From: Armillaria gallica
Lineage: Eukaryota; Basidiomycota; Agaricomycetes; Agaricales; Physalacriaceae
Direction: 5' to 3'
DNA: 64,000 nt
NCBI GenBank assembly: GCA_037576215.1
Contig: JBANDB010000001.1
Coordinates: 4,774,001-4,838,000 of the forward strand
Shown here: positions 21,888 through 33,104 of the stretch, piece by piece
How positions within the stretch are numbered: position 1 is the stretch's first letter
Layout: every line of letters starts with the position of its first letter
Translations under genes and position numbers: made by a program
The notes under the pieces: generated by a model
Seen by the model: the letters and a program-made list of their open reading frames with translations, nothing else
The model's database searches: none
Told to the model about the DNA's origin: nothing

Positions 21888-23837
21888 TTAGAACATTTCA
21901 CGTCTTTTCACACCGACACGACATCCAGTCGGTTTCCTCAGAAGACCTTCTTTCACTTTAAGCTAATATATCAAGTTAGCAAGTGTGTAAGAATAAAGAC
22001 CAGCACCTACAACTTCGTCAGGGTTTTCCAACACAAAATGGAAGCGCTTCAAAATCGACGCGATGATAATTTGCAGCTCAAGCATGGCTAGATTACGTCC
22101 CACGCACGCTCTATGACGCTATGAGTATAAGTAAACTAGAATAGACATCACATACCGAGGGCCAACAGAGAATGGAGTAAATGCTTTCGACACGGCGGCA
22201 CTATCACACTCAAACCACCTCTCCGGTCTGTACTCCTCCACATCGTACCCCCAAACGGCAGGATCCCGATGGATAGTATAGGTAGGAGCACTGACAACTG
22301 TGCCACTAGGGATGTAGTTTCCGGAAATCACCATACCAGGCTCGGCTGCTACACGGTGAAGCCCCATACCCACCGTGCAATGCAATCGCAGTCCTTCGTT
22401 GATACATGCTTGCAAGTAGGAGAGTTTCTTGACTTGTTCAGCTGTAGCAACGTCCGAGTCAAGGTGCTCGTCAAGTTCCTTGTGGAGTTTGTCTTGTGCG
22501 TTCGGCGTGCAAGCAAGGTAGTAAATGATGGCGCAGGTAGAGCTGAGCAAATTATTTAGCTCACTGTTGCGCCCGACAGAATAGATGATAGAGACATACA
22601 TGGAGGTCGTGTCTGATCCCGCGATGAGAAACGAAAATGCTTCTGCAGTGAGCTCTTCTCGGCCTATTAAAACACCCTTGAATGAAGCAGGTTGAGATAT
22701 ATACAATATCGTCGGAAAAAAGTTGCTCACCTGTTCATCCCTCCCAGCCTGCAGCTTGCTCAATAGGTCATTCCTATCGGTAGGTACCTCCATCCTCTTT
22801 GCAACAGCCATAGTGGCCATTCCGAATATGGCGCGAGAATCCTCTTCGCCTTGCCTAAAGAATGGGGACCGCTTGAGCAGCAACCTCAACCACTTAGGGA
22901 TAACTCCCATCATCGCCGTAGTATAGCCTGCTCCTTTAATAGCTTGAATTTCCTTCACGGCATACTTCACTCCTGTCTGGCCGTAAGAATCCATCACGGC
23001 ACGCTGATCTGCAGGCACTTGAGCTACGTCCTTGGCTGCCTTGACCATTCCGAATGGCGCTCCAAACGCCAGATCACCAATGATATCAAAGGCGAGATAG
23101 TTCATCCCTACAGAACATAATATGAGGTGGGAGACTCAACCCGATAAAGGAGGCCCACTTACATGGAAAACAGTCCAGCCAAAGCCGCCCTTCACGACTT
23201 ATCCAACCCTCACCTTCCTGGCCTGACAGGCCACCCTCCAGCGCCTTGTCATGTAACCTGTCCCACTGTCTTAGCAGCTGACCGACAAAATGGCGTACAT
23301 GAGGCTCAAGCTCCAGCACACTCTTCTGCGAAAAAGTGTGTGAGACGATCTTTCGTTTTCGTGTGTGAACCTGGCGATCCCGAGTGGTGAACATGTTATA
23401 TGAAGAAGAAAATTTGTAAGCATCATAGAATGAGGACTTCAGCGCCCCATTTCCATGCCCATAGACAATGGTCTGTGCATCCGGAAGAGCCACAGAAACA
23501 TGGTTGGGTGCTATGCGAACGAACGGCCCTTCAGCGATATTGATGAGCCATTTGGAGAATGAACATAGTCAATGCCGAACTGACCATATCTCATGTGCAA
23601 GTCATGAACGACTTCTGAACGATGTCCCTTGTAAGACACGTATCCCAGCCACGCATCAGAAAACCTGGCGATGAGAGGCCCAGGATATGAGCGAAGGCCA
23701 TGGGAGTCGACGAGGTAGGGGACCAGATGAACCAGAACGACCAGTACAAGAATAGAAGCAACGACAGTGAGAAGATTAGCATGACACCATTCAAGGCTGA
23801 AATGGAGCATTGTTGCGCTGTGTATGAAGCTACCCAT
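21888..23837 (-). CDS. Cytochrome P450 monooxygenase
   Basis: The gene starts at the ATG at 23837 with an N-terminal membrane anchor (LLTVVASILVLVVLVHLV). Exons 23837-23585 and 23528-23163 are followed by a third starting at 23107, with further introns near 22730, 22600, 22150 and 21960. Diagnostic P450 motifs are present in order: AGSDTTS in the oxygen-binding helix I, the ExxR of helix K (NEGLRL), the YRPERW segment, and the haem loop FSVGPRACVGRN, completed across an intron. The C-terminus (VKEGLLRKPTGCRVGVKRR) is typical. It resembles fungal class E group I enzymes of the benzoate-hydroxylase/pisatin-demethylase type; the substrate is unknown. It lies divergent from a Zn2Cys6 regulator 0.9 kb away, which may control it. 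Confidence 0.85.
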
Positions 23838-24727
23838 GGCGAGGACCTTTTATACTATCGCAGCGGGCTATCCTTGAACCAATCATGAGTGAGAAAATAC
23901 CTGCCAGGTCACGTTGGCATTGAACTTGACCTCTTCCTTGGAAGCTTTGTGATAAATCGAGCGCGGAAATTCGGTCATATGTGTGAGAGTGATGACAAAC
24001 CGCTAGAATTTGTTTGAACGCCAAGTTTGACGCAAGTCGCGTCGCGGGAGGATTCCTCCAACAATAATCTCATGATGCCGGGTTAGACTTTCAGGAAATC
24101 CTGGAGCGATGTTGGTTAGAAAGGGATAGCCCGAAGAGATAAGCAACTACCTCGCTGATTCGTCAATATCAGTGAGAAGGAGCCGCATTGGAGCCGCCGA
24201 GCAGACCGTACAGACAGCAATGTACGCTTTGAGAAGAAATATAAACAATCGAGCCCAAGAAATACTAAGAAGAGTAAGGCGGAGTCGTCCCAGAAATCAT
24301 TCTGTATATCGACATTCAATCCAGAATTCTGCAACGAGACGGGGGGTTCGGAAGAAGATGGAGTCAAAAGTGTGTATATTTTGCTTGAGAAGCGAGTACG
24401 AAGTGCTCAAAATTAGTTCGGTCTAAGCTGAGGAGGACAGCAGAAGCACTTTTAGTTCTGTCATTAAAAAACCAAACGAAGCCAACAAACAGCGAGGCAG
24501 TCCTTGGGCTGCAGGATGAATAACATGCGGGTATTGCCAGTTAGAAGGGAACACTTACTGGATGCAATCAGCTTGGGAGTCTGTTTATGCACAGTCCAAC
24601 CGTCCGCTTTTTCTAGAAGGACGGAGCCAAGACAAGCAAGTGTCTGATCAGTGGCTGTGCCAACTCACGTTTCTCCGGACCACTGCCGAAGGACGTAGCC
24701 CGGCAGCCATGTCTTTTCCCAACCGTC
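23838..24727. other. Divergent promoter region between P450 and Zn2Cys6 gene
   Basis: No gene is recognised. A bidirectional regulatory region is expected here, but I cannot point to a defined binding site. Confidence 0.4.
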
Positions 24728-27700
24728 ATGGAGAAAGGGATGTCTATCAGAAAAAGGAGGATGACTTGTGCGTGCGATAGGTGCCGTGTAAGGAAAAGTG
24801 AGCTTTGTCTTGTTCTTGTGGTTGTTCAACTTCTGATGTTGGCGCCTTTGCTAGTAAGATGTATAACCCGTCCACTTCATCAGACCCTGAGCTAATACAA
24901 AGACTGAATTTTGAAAATGTATAGGTAATTACGCTGCTGAACAGGGAAACCGCTGCCTAAATTGCATCGCGGTCGATGTAGAGTGCACGTATAAAGCTCC
25001 AACGAAGGCAGGTTCTCCCTCAATGTAAAATGCGAAGACTTATCACAACTCTCACACAGAAACGGGGCCAAAAGCCCAAGTCAGTTTTTCCTCATCAAAT
25101 AAGCCCTGATTTCGTTGGTCCTGAGAAAGATGATGCTCCAATGTCCTCCAATTTCCAGAAACGCAAAAACAGTGCTAGGTGCGACAATTGTAAACCAGGT
25201 GCTTCAGAATACACAACTAATATCTATCCAGCTATGTGGCGAGCTTGAAACGACGTGCGGAGAAATTGGAACGTACGATCAAAGAGGTTCGGAAACAGTC
25301 AAAGTATAGCTACCCCGCAACTTTTCTCAATAATTATAGCTCAATCCGAATGCCGTCCTACCTGAAGGAAGGACAAGACGCGTGCTGGGGGTATCCTTAG
25401 AAGGAGATTCATCCCAATCTACAAGTTATACACCGTCCGAGACGCTGGCTGAAATTGACGACGACTTGGCGCACCTGGACCTTGGGGAGAAAATGAAGAA
25501 TCTGTCGTTGAAACACGACAAGGCCTTCAGCGAGAGGTGTTTCGGATCATCAAGTAGTTTGGCGCTTTTCATGAGTGCCCTTTCTACCAAAAAGAAGTTG
25601 ACGGGCAGCTTGAATACGATGCATCTGCAAGACTACTCCAATTTATATCCTGTGTGTCCTGCGTTCTCGACCAGTCAATATTTTACTGACCGGTCTTGAT
25701 GATTAGTGGGAACGGGCTACTGCCGACGCCGAGAAATCTTGCTATGTTTTTTCTGACAACGATCTTATTATGAACCTAGTCTCCATATATTTCGAAACTA
25801 TCAATCCAATCCTGCCAATCCTACATCGACCTTCATTCACGAAAGACGTCGCCAATGGGTTACATCTACGCGACGAAAATTTCGGTGGTACACTACTTCT
25901 TGTTCTAGCTGTTGCGTCGCGTTATTCCGACGACCCAAGGGTGTTGGCCGATCCAAGCTCAAGGCTTTCCGCAGGATGGAGATTCATCGTACAGGCTCCC
26001 ATCTTCAAGAAAGCGGTATTAGCCCCTCCTGGCTTGTATGAACTTCAGTCACCTGTCGTAAGTTTATTTTCTTCGTTTCTTCATCAAACTCAGAATGCCT
26101 TGGAAGCTCGGGGCGATATACTCCATGGGAACCTCCGTTCCCCAGTTTAGTTGGACAGTTATTGGGGTCGGGCTACGCGCCGCAACAGAAATCGGGTTAC
26201 ACAGACAAAAGCCCAAGGGGCATAAGCTAACGGTCAACGATGAACTCAAGAAGCGATCTTTTTGGTATCTTTATCATCCTTCGTTTTTTCGGGGGGATAC
26301 TGAGAGTCTGTGTAGGGCGCTTGTCATGCTTGACAAACTATTAAGTCTATATCTGGGACGACCTGTCATGATGCAAGAGGAAGAGTACGTTGTTGGTAGT
26401 TTACATCGCGTCTGCCGAACATTCACGTCTTGATAGCTTCGACTTGGAGCTACCAGTTGAGTGCGATGACGAGTACTGGGATATTGAGACAGATGGAGAA
26501 GTGCATTTTTGCCAACCGGCAGACAAACCTTCTAAAATCAGCTATTTCAATGCGCAAATACGGTTGAGCGGCATCATGTCGGTTGTCGTGAGGAATCTGT
26601 ATTCCATCAAGAAAGGTCGAGACATGCTGGGTCTTACCGAAAAGGATGATCGACACATCGTTGCTGACATAGATTCATCCATGAATGCTTGGATGAACTC
26701 CATTCCCGGCCATTGTATGCCTCCATTATATCTATTCAACATTTTACTAACCGCACTTTAGTACGTTGGGACCCTGACAACAACAACATGACGTTCTTGT
26801 ATCAATCAGCAGTACTGTATAACACCTATTATATGCTCCAGATCCATATCCATCGACCGTTTTTACGCACTGACTCTCCTCTGTCCGAGCCGTCACTCGC
26901 TATCTCTACGACTGCAGCCAGGTCATGCACTCGAATCCATCGAGTTTATTCGACCAGAATCAAATTCAGTGTACCCTACATTGTGGTGAGCTGAATATAT
27001 CTATTTATCGTGTTCGTTATTTAAAAGTTGGTTTAGATGGGAGCCTTCATGTCTGGCGCTGTACTAGCTATGAACATCTGGAATCGCAAACGAACGGGCC
27101 ATCCTCCGAACGCAGATGACCTGGCCGGCTTTGAACAGTGCATAGCTACCTTCATTCATGCTGCTGACACGTGCGAGTCTATTTTGTACCATCAATAAAT
27201 TAACATTGGTCCGTTGACAGGTGGAATACCGCTGGTCGTTCATTGTGAGTAAACTTTTCGAGGTATCACATTCGCACGACTAATAATGATGGCGTCTAGG
27301 AAAATGTTCAAAGGAATGGCTTCCGTTGAGACTGCTAGTCTTTTAGATAGTACTTCCATTCCCGCCACATTTGCTCAGGAAAATTTGGCTCCAGTAGTTG
27401 CTCCCGGTAGCTTTCCTTCTTTTGGTGTAAATCCTTGTTGACGAAATCAACTTTTACAGATCCAGCGTACTTGGTCAATTATTTAGCGACCCTCCCGAGC
27501 GCAGAGCCGCCCTTAGACCAGACAAATAAGGACTCATCGAGTTCGTTCCAGTCGTCATTCTTCGATATTGCAGAACCATTGCTGTCCGATGAGCTAGGCA
27601 CGATCGACATGTGGAGCTATGCCCCTCCAGGATTTAGGTGAGCCGTCACCGTTTCCCGGAAATGTTTGCTAATACGCCATGGACTTGCAGCTTCGTGGAG

Positions 27701-27736
27701 TGGGACACATACGTAGCCAGTATGGGTCACTCCTGA
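24728..27736 (+). CDS. Zn2Cys6 transcription factor, copy 1 (frame doubtful)
   Basis: Multi-exon gene from MEKGMSIRKRR to the stop at 27734. The Zn2Cys6 cluster is assembled from three exons: CACDRCRVRK, a 6-base exon at 24855-24860, then CNYAAEQGNRCLNC and ECTY. A coiled-coil linker follows (YVASLKRRAEKLERTIKE). Next comes a fungal-specific regulator middle region (IYFETINPILPILHRPSF, GVGLRAATEIGLHR, LLSLYLGRPVMMQEE). One intron, 25008-25059, begins with GC instead of GT. Compared with copy 2, about 8 bases are missing near 26098, which breaks the frame. An alternative donor at 26036 (GTATGA, 58-base intron) would restore it while dropping a few residues. It may therefore be functional with altered splicing, or a young pseudogene. 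Confidence 0.65.
24855..24860 (+). other. 6-base microexon in Zn2Cys6 copy 1
   Basis: TAAGAT between a TAG acceptor and a GTATAA donor, flanked by introns of 57 and 64 bases. It completes an Ile codon, encodes Arg and begins the third zinc-ligand Cys. Without it the cluster lacks that cysteine. Confidence 0.75.
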
Positions 27737-28061
27737 CGATTTTCCTGCAGCCTCAGCCTCAGCTGGCGAAGATTCAGGTAAACGTCGGATGCCATGGATA
27801 AAATCCTTCTTCATTCTCACAACGTCACTCTCGTTCTTAGAGCAGGTAAATGGGTATGGTAATAGGGTGAAGTGCACAGAAGAGCCATCAAGTAGACAAC
27901 CGAATGCGTAGAACACGGCGGGAGAGGAGGCGGTACGATCTGGCGTCATGACAGCAAGAGTCCGGCGTAGTCGGCATGCAATCGGAGATTTAATATCACA
28001 GAATCATACTTAAGTTCGCCGGTCGGCAGTTAACGATTTCACTTGCTTCCTTTCAGCATCA
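27737..28061. other. Intergenic
   Basis: Short spacer to the kinase-like gene. Nothing recognised. Confidence 0.5.
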
Positions 28062-30133
28062 ATGGAAACTTTTTACTGTGGCATCTATGATCCCGTCAAG
28101 TCCAGACCGTACCATCCTGTCGTTTACTTCAAGCTATCGGCGAGACCAAGGGTAGCTAGGGTTAGCGATGCTATAGAGACTGTTTTCGAGCGAGTCAAAT
28201 GTACGGCAAAGTTCAAGCGGCTTGGCAAATGGTCGCTAGAGAGGATCGAACTCTGGAAGGTATTTTCCTGTTCTTATACTGTCAAAATCCTAGCTCAAGC
28301 TGAACATCAGTTGAATGAATCGATGACCGTCTCTGACTGGGAGAAGAATCGTAACCCACTCGTGGGCCCTATCGGGAACCGTGCAACCCGCCTATCAGTG
28401 GCGGCCGCGCTTTCTATGCCTAGCGAGAACGAAGCTGGCGACGCTATACTTGATTTCGTCGTCGTTCTTCGACCTCTAGATTTCGACTCAGGATCCGAAG
28501 AGACGTTGGATCAAATCCATGATCTCATACCTCGTAGTAAGCGTCGGTGCTGATATGACTGCAAAATGTTCTTTTTCTTTGAAAGTTAGACTTCCAAGAG
28601 ACGCTTTCTAAGGTTCTCAGAGGACTAACGCCTTCCCGCCAGGCCAAGCCAATGGAGTACAAAGAGCACCAAAGCAACAAGCGACCCGTATTTGATGGCC
28701 GTTACGACTTTGACAATCCTCAGAATACCGAAGGTCTACCTATTTCGCTACACCATCCTATCTTCGCCCAATTCAGGACAGAGTTTGCCGACGAGGATCT
28801 TCCAGTGCCTAAAGGAGTTTTACTTTCCACGGTGGATGTCGTGGATATGTCCTCTGCTATCTATTCAGGTGGCAGGAAGAGCGAAAATCTTCGAAGAGAA
28901 AATCTTGTTCCTTGCCTCTCAGCCGCTATCGGACATTCCCTCGAGCAGGTTTCTAATTTCAATGATGGCGCCGTCGTGCATCAACCTGCGCATGCAGTGA
29001 AAGGAGAGAGCGTGGCCCTTTTACTGAGCCAGATCAAGGATGAGATAGGAACAGAAGGGTCCGACCCCACTATTCAGGGTGGTTTGTCTGTCCTCCACTT
29101 TTGGGCGCAAACAAATGTAATTCTGAATGTTATCCATTACGTCTAAGCTGACTGATCTTTTACTAGCGCACTAATTACAGAAATGCTACATGCTGTCCTA
29201 CGCTCATCCTCGCAGTCGCAGGCCCTTGGATGGCTGTCTTCGGCGCGGTATTTACCGACAAGCTGATCATGGAACCATTAACAGATCTCATTAGAATCGT
29301 CAATCTACGTCTGAACAGCCCACATTACCGACGAATAGCCCGGCTCTTTCACGTCTTTGGCAACTGTCTTACCTCACTAGCAAAGTACTGGGACACAGTG
29401 GTTGTTCCATCTGTACCGGTAACCTCGATGGAACATCCTCGCTACTTTCCTCATGTCAAAAGCTATACCTCGAACAACGTGACTACCCCCTTTCAATATC
29501 TCCGCCCGATGGATCCTCAAGACACGCTCTGTGCTACGTTTCTCGCAGAAACAACGGGCCCTTCCCGTACTCGTATTGTTGTCAAGTTCGTGGAGCAATA
29601 CGGAGATGAAGCACATAGACTTCTCGTTGATGTCGATTTGGCCCCCAAGCTCCTCTATCATGGACCTCTTGATTCTTCCGCTGACGCGCCGTCATATGGC
29701 AGTCTTCGCATGGTGGTGATGGAAGAGGCGGAGGGTACCAATGCATTTGTTCTATACCAAGATCGAGAAGTACCGGATTTATTTCTCACCTCGGTACGTG
29801 AGGCTGTACGCAAGCTGCATGCTTACGGATTTGTATTCGGTGACTTACGGCGCCAGAATATCATGGTCTCGCCAGATGGTAAAATTAAACTGATTGATTT
29901 TGATTGGGCTGGGAAGGATGGTGAGGCGGTGTATCCAATACGAACGTCCAATGAGATACGATGGGCACCGGGGGTAGGGGCGATGGAGACGATATATAAG
30001 GCTCATGATAACTTTATGATTGATCAACTGTAAGTATGGGTAGCCGAGACATGAGCAAATCATTTTATGGTACTTTAGCGCCTTAGTTCGCATGTCTAGA
30101 GTTGGCCGTTTCGATATCGGAGACGCTACCTGA
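28062..30133 (+). CDS. Kinase-like protein with Crinkler-like N-terminus
   Basis: Five exons (28062-28259, 28311-28536, 28590-29116, 29167-30029, 30079-30133) give 622 residues in frame. The C-terminal 170 residues resemble a protein kinase lobe: MVVMEEAEG at the hinge, YGFVFGDLRRQN as catalytic loop (the His of HRD is replaced), and KLIDFDWAG where DFG is expected. This degenerate pattern is common in mushroom kinase-like proteins and activity is uncertain. The middle has a hydrophobic segment CCPTLILAVAGPW. The first 110 residues show a beta-rich start followed by ELWKLNE, weakly like the ubiquitin-like header of Crinkler proteins. It sits between the two Zn2Cys6 copies in the same orientation. 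The kinase fold is fairly safe; the Crinkler link is tentative. Confidence 0.7.
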
Positions 30134-32058
30134 CCATTACGGGTATGCGTCCATGGAAAGGACACTGCCCCAGACAACCATCACTGTGCTTAGTCGAAGA
30201 TGCTGGCTCTGATTTCGGTCCTGTCCGCGTCATTCGAAGGTGAGAATCCTGGTCGGAGAAATGCTGAGAACTAGGTTTCGCGTTGTCGGCGTAGTGAGGC
30301 GTCTGAGGGAATTCACCAGGTATACCGTATCATACCTCGTAATAGTTCCGTCCATCTCGTATGCCATAATGATTTATGCAAGGTCTGTATTCAATCCTTT
30401 AGTACTGGTCAAACATGCTTTGATATAGCATAACGCACCCGAACGCCATTACCGCGACTTCAATGTCCTATTTCGAGATGTTGGTGTTGATGTTATTCTA
30501 GATGCACCGGACAGGTGAGAAATTCCGTCTGATTCATTTCCTGGGCTCGTCATCGTCACTGAAAACAAGGTCGAGGCCCATGGCCGCTGGTGTAACGCGA
30601 AGAGACGAGCATCCTGATAGTCGGGAAAAGAGTGGCTGAGTTTGAAATAATTGGCAGAACGACGACGACGACTGACTAGGCGCGAATGGAAGCGACTACA
30701 GTATTGCCTTGACTACTACCTGACAATGTTTAACTTGTCAATGTTACCACCTCCAAGCATTTCAATCCTCTACTGGAAGCTCTTCGCCTATGTTTTGTTT
30801 CCATGACAGAACTACCCTTCCATCGGCGACGACGGTATACCGTCCTTGCCTGATACCATGGTGGTTTGTGCATTTAGACAAGGACCAATCGGTTGTATCG
30901 AGGGTGTACATTAGCAAGCGACAAAGTTTCCTGCCTGCCGACAACTGCTCTGTAAGGCAGGCTGGTTCGAGTCTATTATGCAGTCCTCGTTCCCATGTTC
31001 TTCACACTTCAAATCTCGATAAATGACGACCTGGGTGTCTATACTGAGGCAAATCTACCTCCGAGTCCAATAAAACCTCAGGTGAGAGTCAGACCGCAAA
31101 GCACTGAAGTTGTAATTGATATCTCAGCAGTGAGTTTGCGGGCATCCCAGACCGGTCCTTCATTACGCTAAATCGAAGCAATATGAGGCAATATGTACCG
31201 AAAACTTGCGCGGTAATGTCTCAACGCGTGTTTTCAGTCATTCCTGGGTGCGGGAACGTTCTTGGCTGGAATAAAGACGAGCCAGAAACCTTGTTGTCCC
31301 CAACGAACCTAAAGATTCGAAGCATAGCCGGCCTAGGGTCAATCAATCAAGGGAACCGACGAACTCTTCTGCAGTCCATAAGGCAAAGCTTTCTCTAAGT
31401 CGTGTATCCATGCTGGATGTTACTACACTGTATTGTTTTCCCGTCCTCGGAGCCATGGAATCTGCGCTGGTAAAGTTACCGCAATACATTCCACCAGCCT
31501 CGGTCGTTCTACTTACGACAATAGAAGCCGCTGTTTCTCAGCACAGCTGGTCAGTTGCTTGTCAGGTAAACTTGGTTGACTCATGTCAACCCGCGTCTCC
31601 TAACAATCAACCCAGAATTTTATGAAGGTACGAAGCTCAACCGAACAAAGAAGAAACCAGTTACCGTACCTCAATCCTCGAAGCTCAAGCTGTAACAGGT
31701 CCAGATTCCAGGTGACTCCCGGGAACGAACTGTACCGTACGGTCGCCTACGGAACAACGCGGGTACCCGGCAAATGTTGCTTTAGCTGAACTCCAGTTTT
31801 TCCATCGTTGCTTCATAGGCTCGAAATTTACTCTCTCAAACCGCCAAACGCGCTGAGACTTCAATCACGGTTACTCATAGAGTTGCCATATAATTAACGT
31901 GGCGGTAATTAACGGTCATTTATAAAATCACACACTCAAATTCCGAAAACTGGAACACATGAGGTGCGGTCCGAATTTGATATCCCTCACCACGACCTTT
32001 ACGTACCACAAAACGTATTCCCTCTTCCCCGAAAAAGGCAACACTAACCTGGCACGGT
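30134..32058. other. Intergenic, nothing recognised
   Basis: 1.9 kb with only short frames. A fragment near 30435-30510 (HYRDFNVLFRDVGVD) reads like coding sequence but could not be extended. GGCAGAACGACGACGACG-like words near 30650 recall the repeat at 19390. Confidence 0.4.
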
Positions 32059-32066
32059 TATAAAAG
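32059..32066 (+). promoter_or_regulatory. TATA box of KLRL copy 3
   Basis: TATAAAAG 36 bases before the ATG at 32102. Confidence 0.7.
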
Positions 32067-32101
32067 CCACAACCTTGCCTTCATACTTCCTCAGCATTAC
32101 A

Positions 32102-32364
32102 ATGTCTGCCCCAGAAACCGCTACCACTTTCGCACCCACCCAAAGGTCCTCTGTCCTCGGCGGACAAATCGTCGGTCGTGGCGATCGCCAGGCTGTTGCG
32201 CCCCCCAAGGAAGCCTTGAAGCTCCGTCTTGACCTCAACCTCGAGGTCGAGATTGCCATCCAGGCCAAGGTCAACGGCGACATCACCTTGTCGCTCCTGT
32301 GAGTAGATCCCGACGCGTTTAACTGGTGGACTGTGCTGATCTTTGACGCGTAAGTAGTGAATAA
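32102..32364 (+). CDS. Small KLRL-tail protein, copy 3
   Basis: Exon 1 (32102-32298) codes MSAPETATTF, the RSSVLGGQIVGRGDRQAV linker, PPKEA and the tail ending NGDITLSLL. The phase-2 intron starts with GTGAGT at 32299. The acceptor at 32357 gives a 7-base last exon, T-GAA-TAA, ending the protein in Leu-Glu as in most sisters. About 67 residues. The N-terminal linker is nearly the same as in copies 1, 4 and 10, pointing to recent spread of one subtype. It stands alone between the kinase gene and Zn2Cys6 copy 2, with no partner gene beside it. Confidence 0.8.
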
Positions 32365-33104
32365 ATAAATTTCCCCACTTGTATACGGCAGGGCGGTCAG
32401 TCATAGGATAACAGGTTGGTCTGTGTATTGCGCTTTGAGCTAAAGTTTCTGATATCGTGTTCCATTGCTAGGCCGACTTCTTTGATGAGCGTGAAGGTTG
32501 ATGTAGTGTGCGGAAAAGTGTGCCCTTGTCAATATAACGCGTAGCGCCCTGTCAATCCATTCTTGATCCAATGTAACGATGTAATATGATGAGAGGATCC
32601 AGCCGCGAAGTGACACGAACCAGTGAATATGCATGCCCGCGGAAGGACTCCGAAGGAGATGATGTCGCAAGCCAGATTGAACGGGCTGGGAGCTGCATGC
32701 ACGCGTAGGCCGCTGTCCCCTGAATCATCTGAGTTGGAGTTGACAGTTTCGCCGCCGTCGATTCCTGACTTAACTAGGAAAATCCGGCCGAAACCATGCT
32801 CATTGTTCAATTGGAAGGTAAAAATGAATCTGAATACTATGGGTCGTACGTATTCTTTCGCTACATGTACATGTGGATTGCTCGGCTAAAGCTGCTAACC
32901 GGATAATGGACTCATGATTCCATCTGTTTCTGCGCCCTGCAAGCCAGTAATAGTCACTCTTGACCTGAAAGCAATAAAGCTCCAGCCTGTGTGCGGGGTA
33001 AGTGGCTGTGCTAATCCACGAAATTCTTCGGACCGACAGCCGGTGGACGGTCGTTGATGCTCGGGGACTGACCCTCATTAACTACGACTTTCTTAGTAAC
33101 CAAT
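32365..33104. other. Intergenic, promoter of Zn2Cys6 copy 2
   Basis: Nothing recognised apart from the expected upstream region. Confidence 0.4.
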
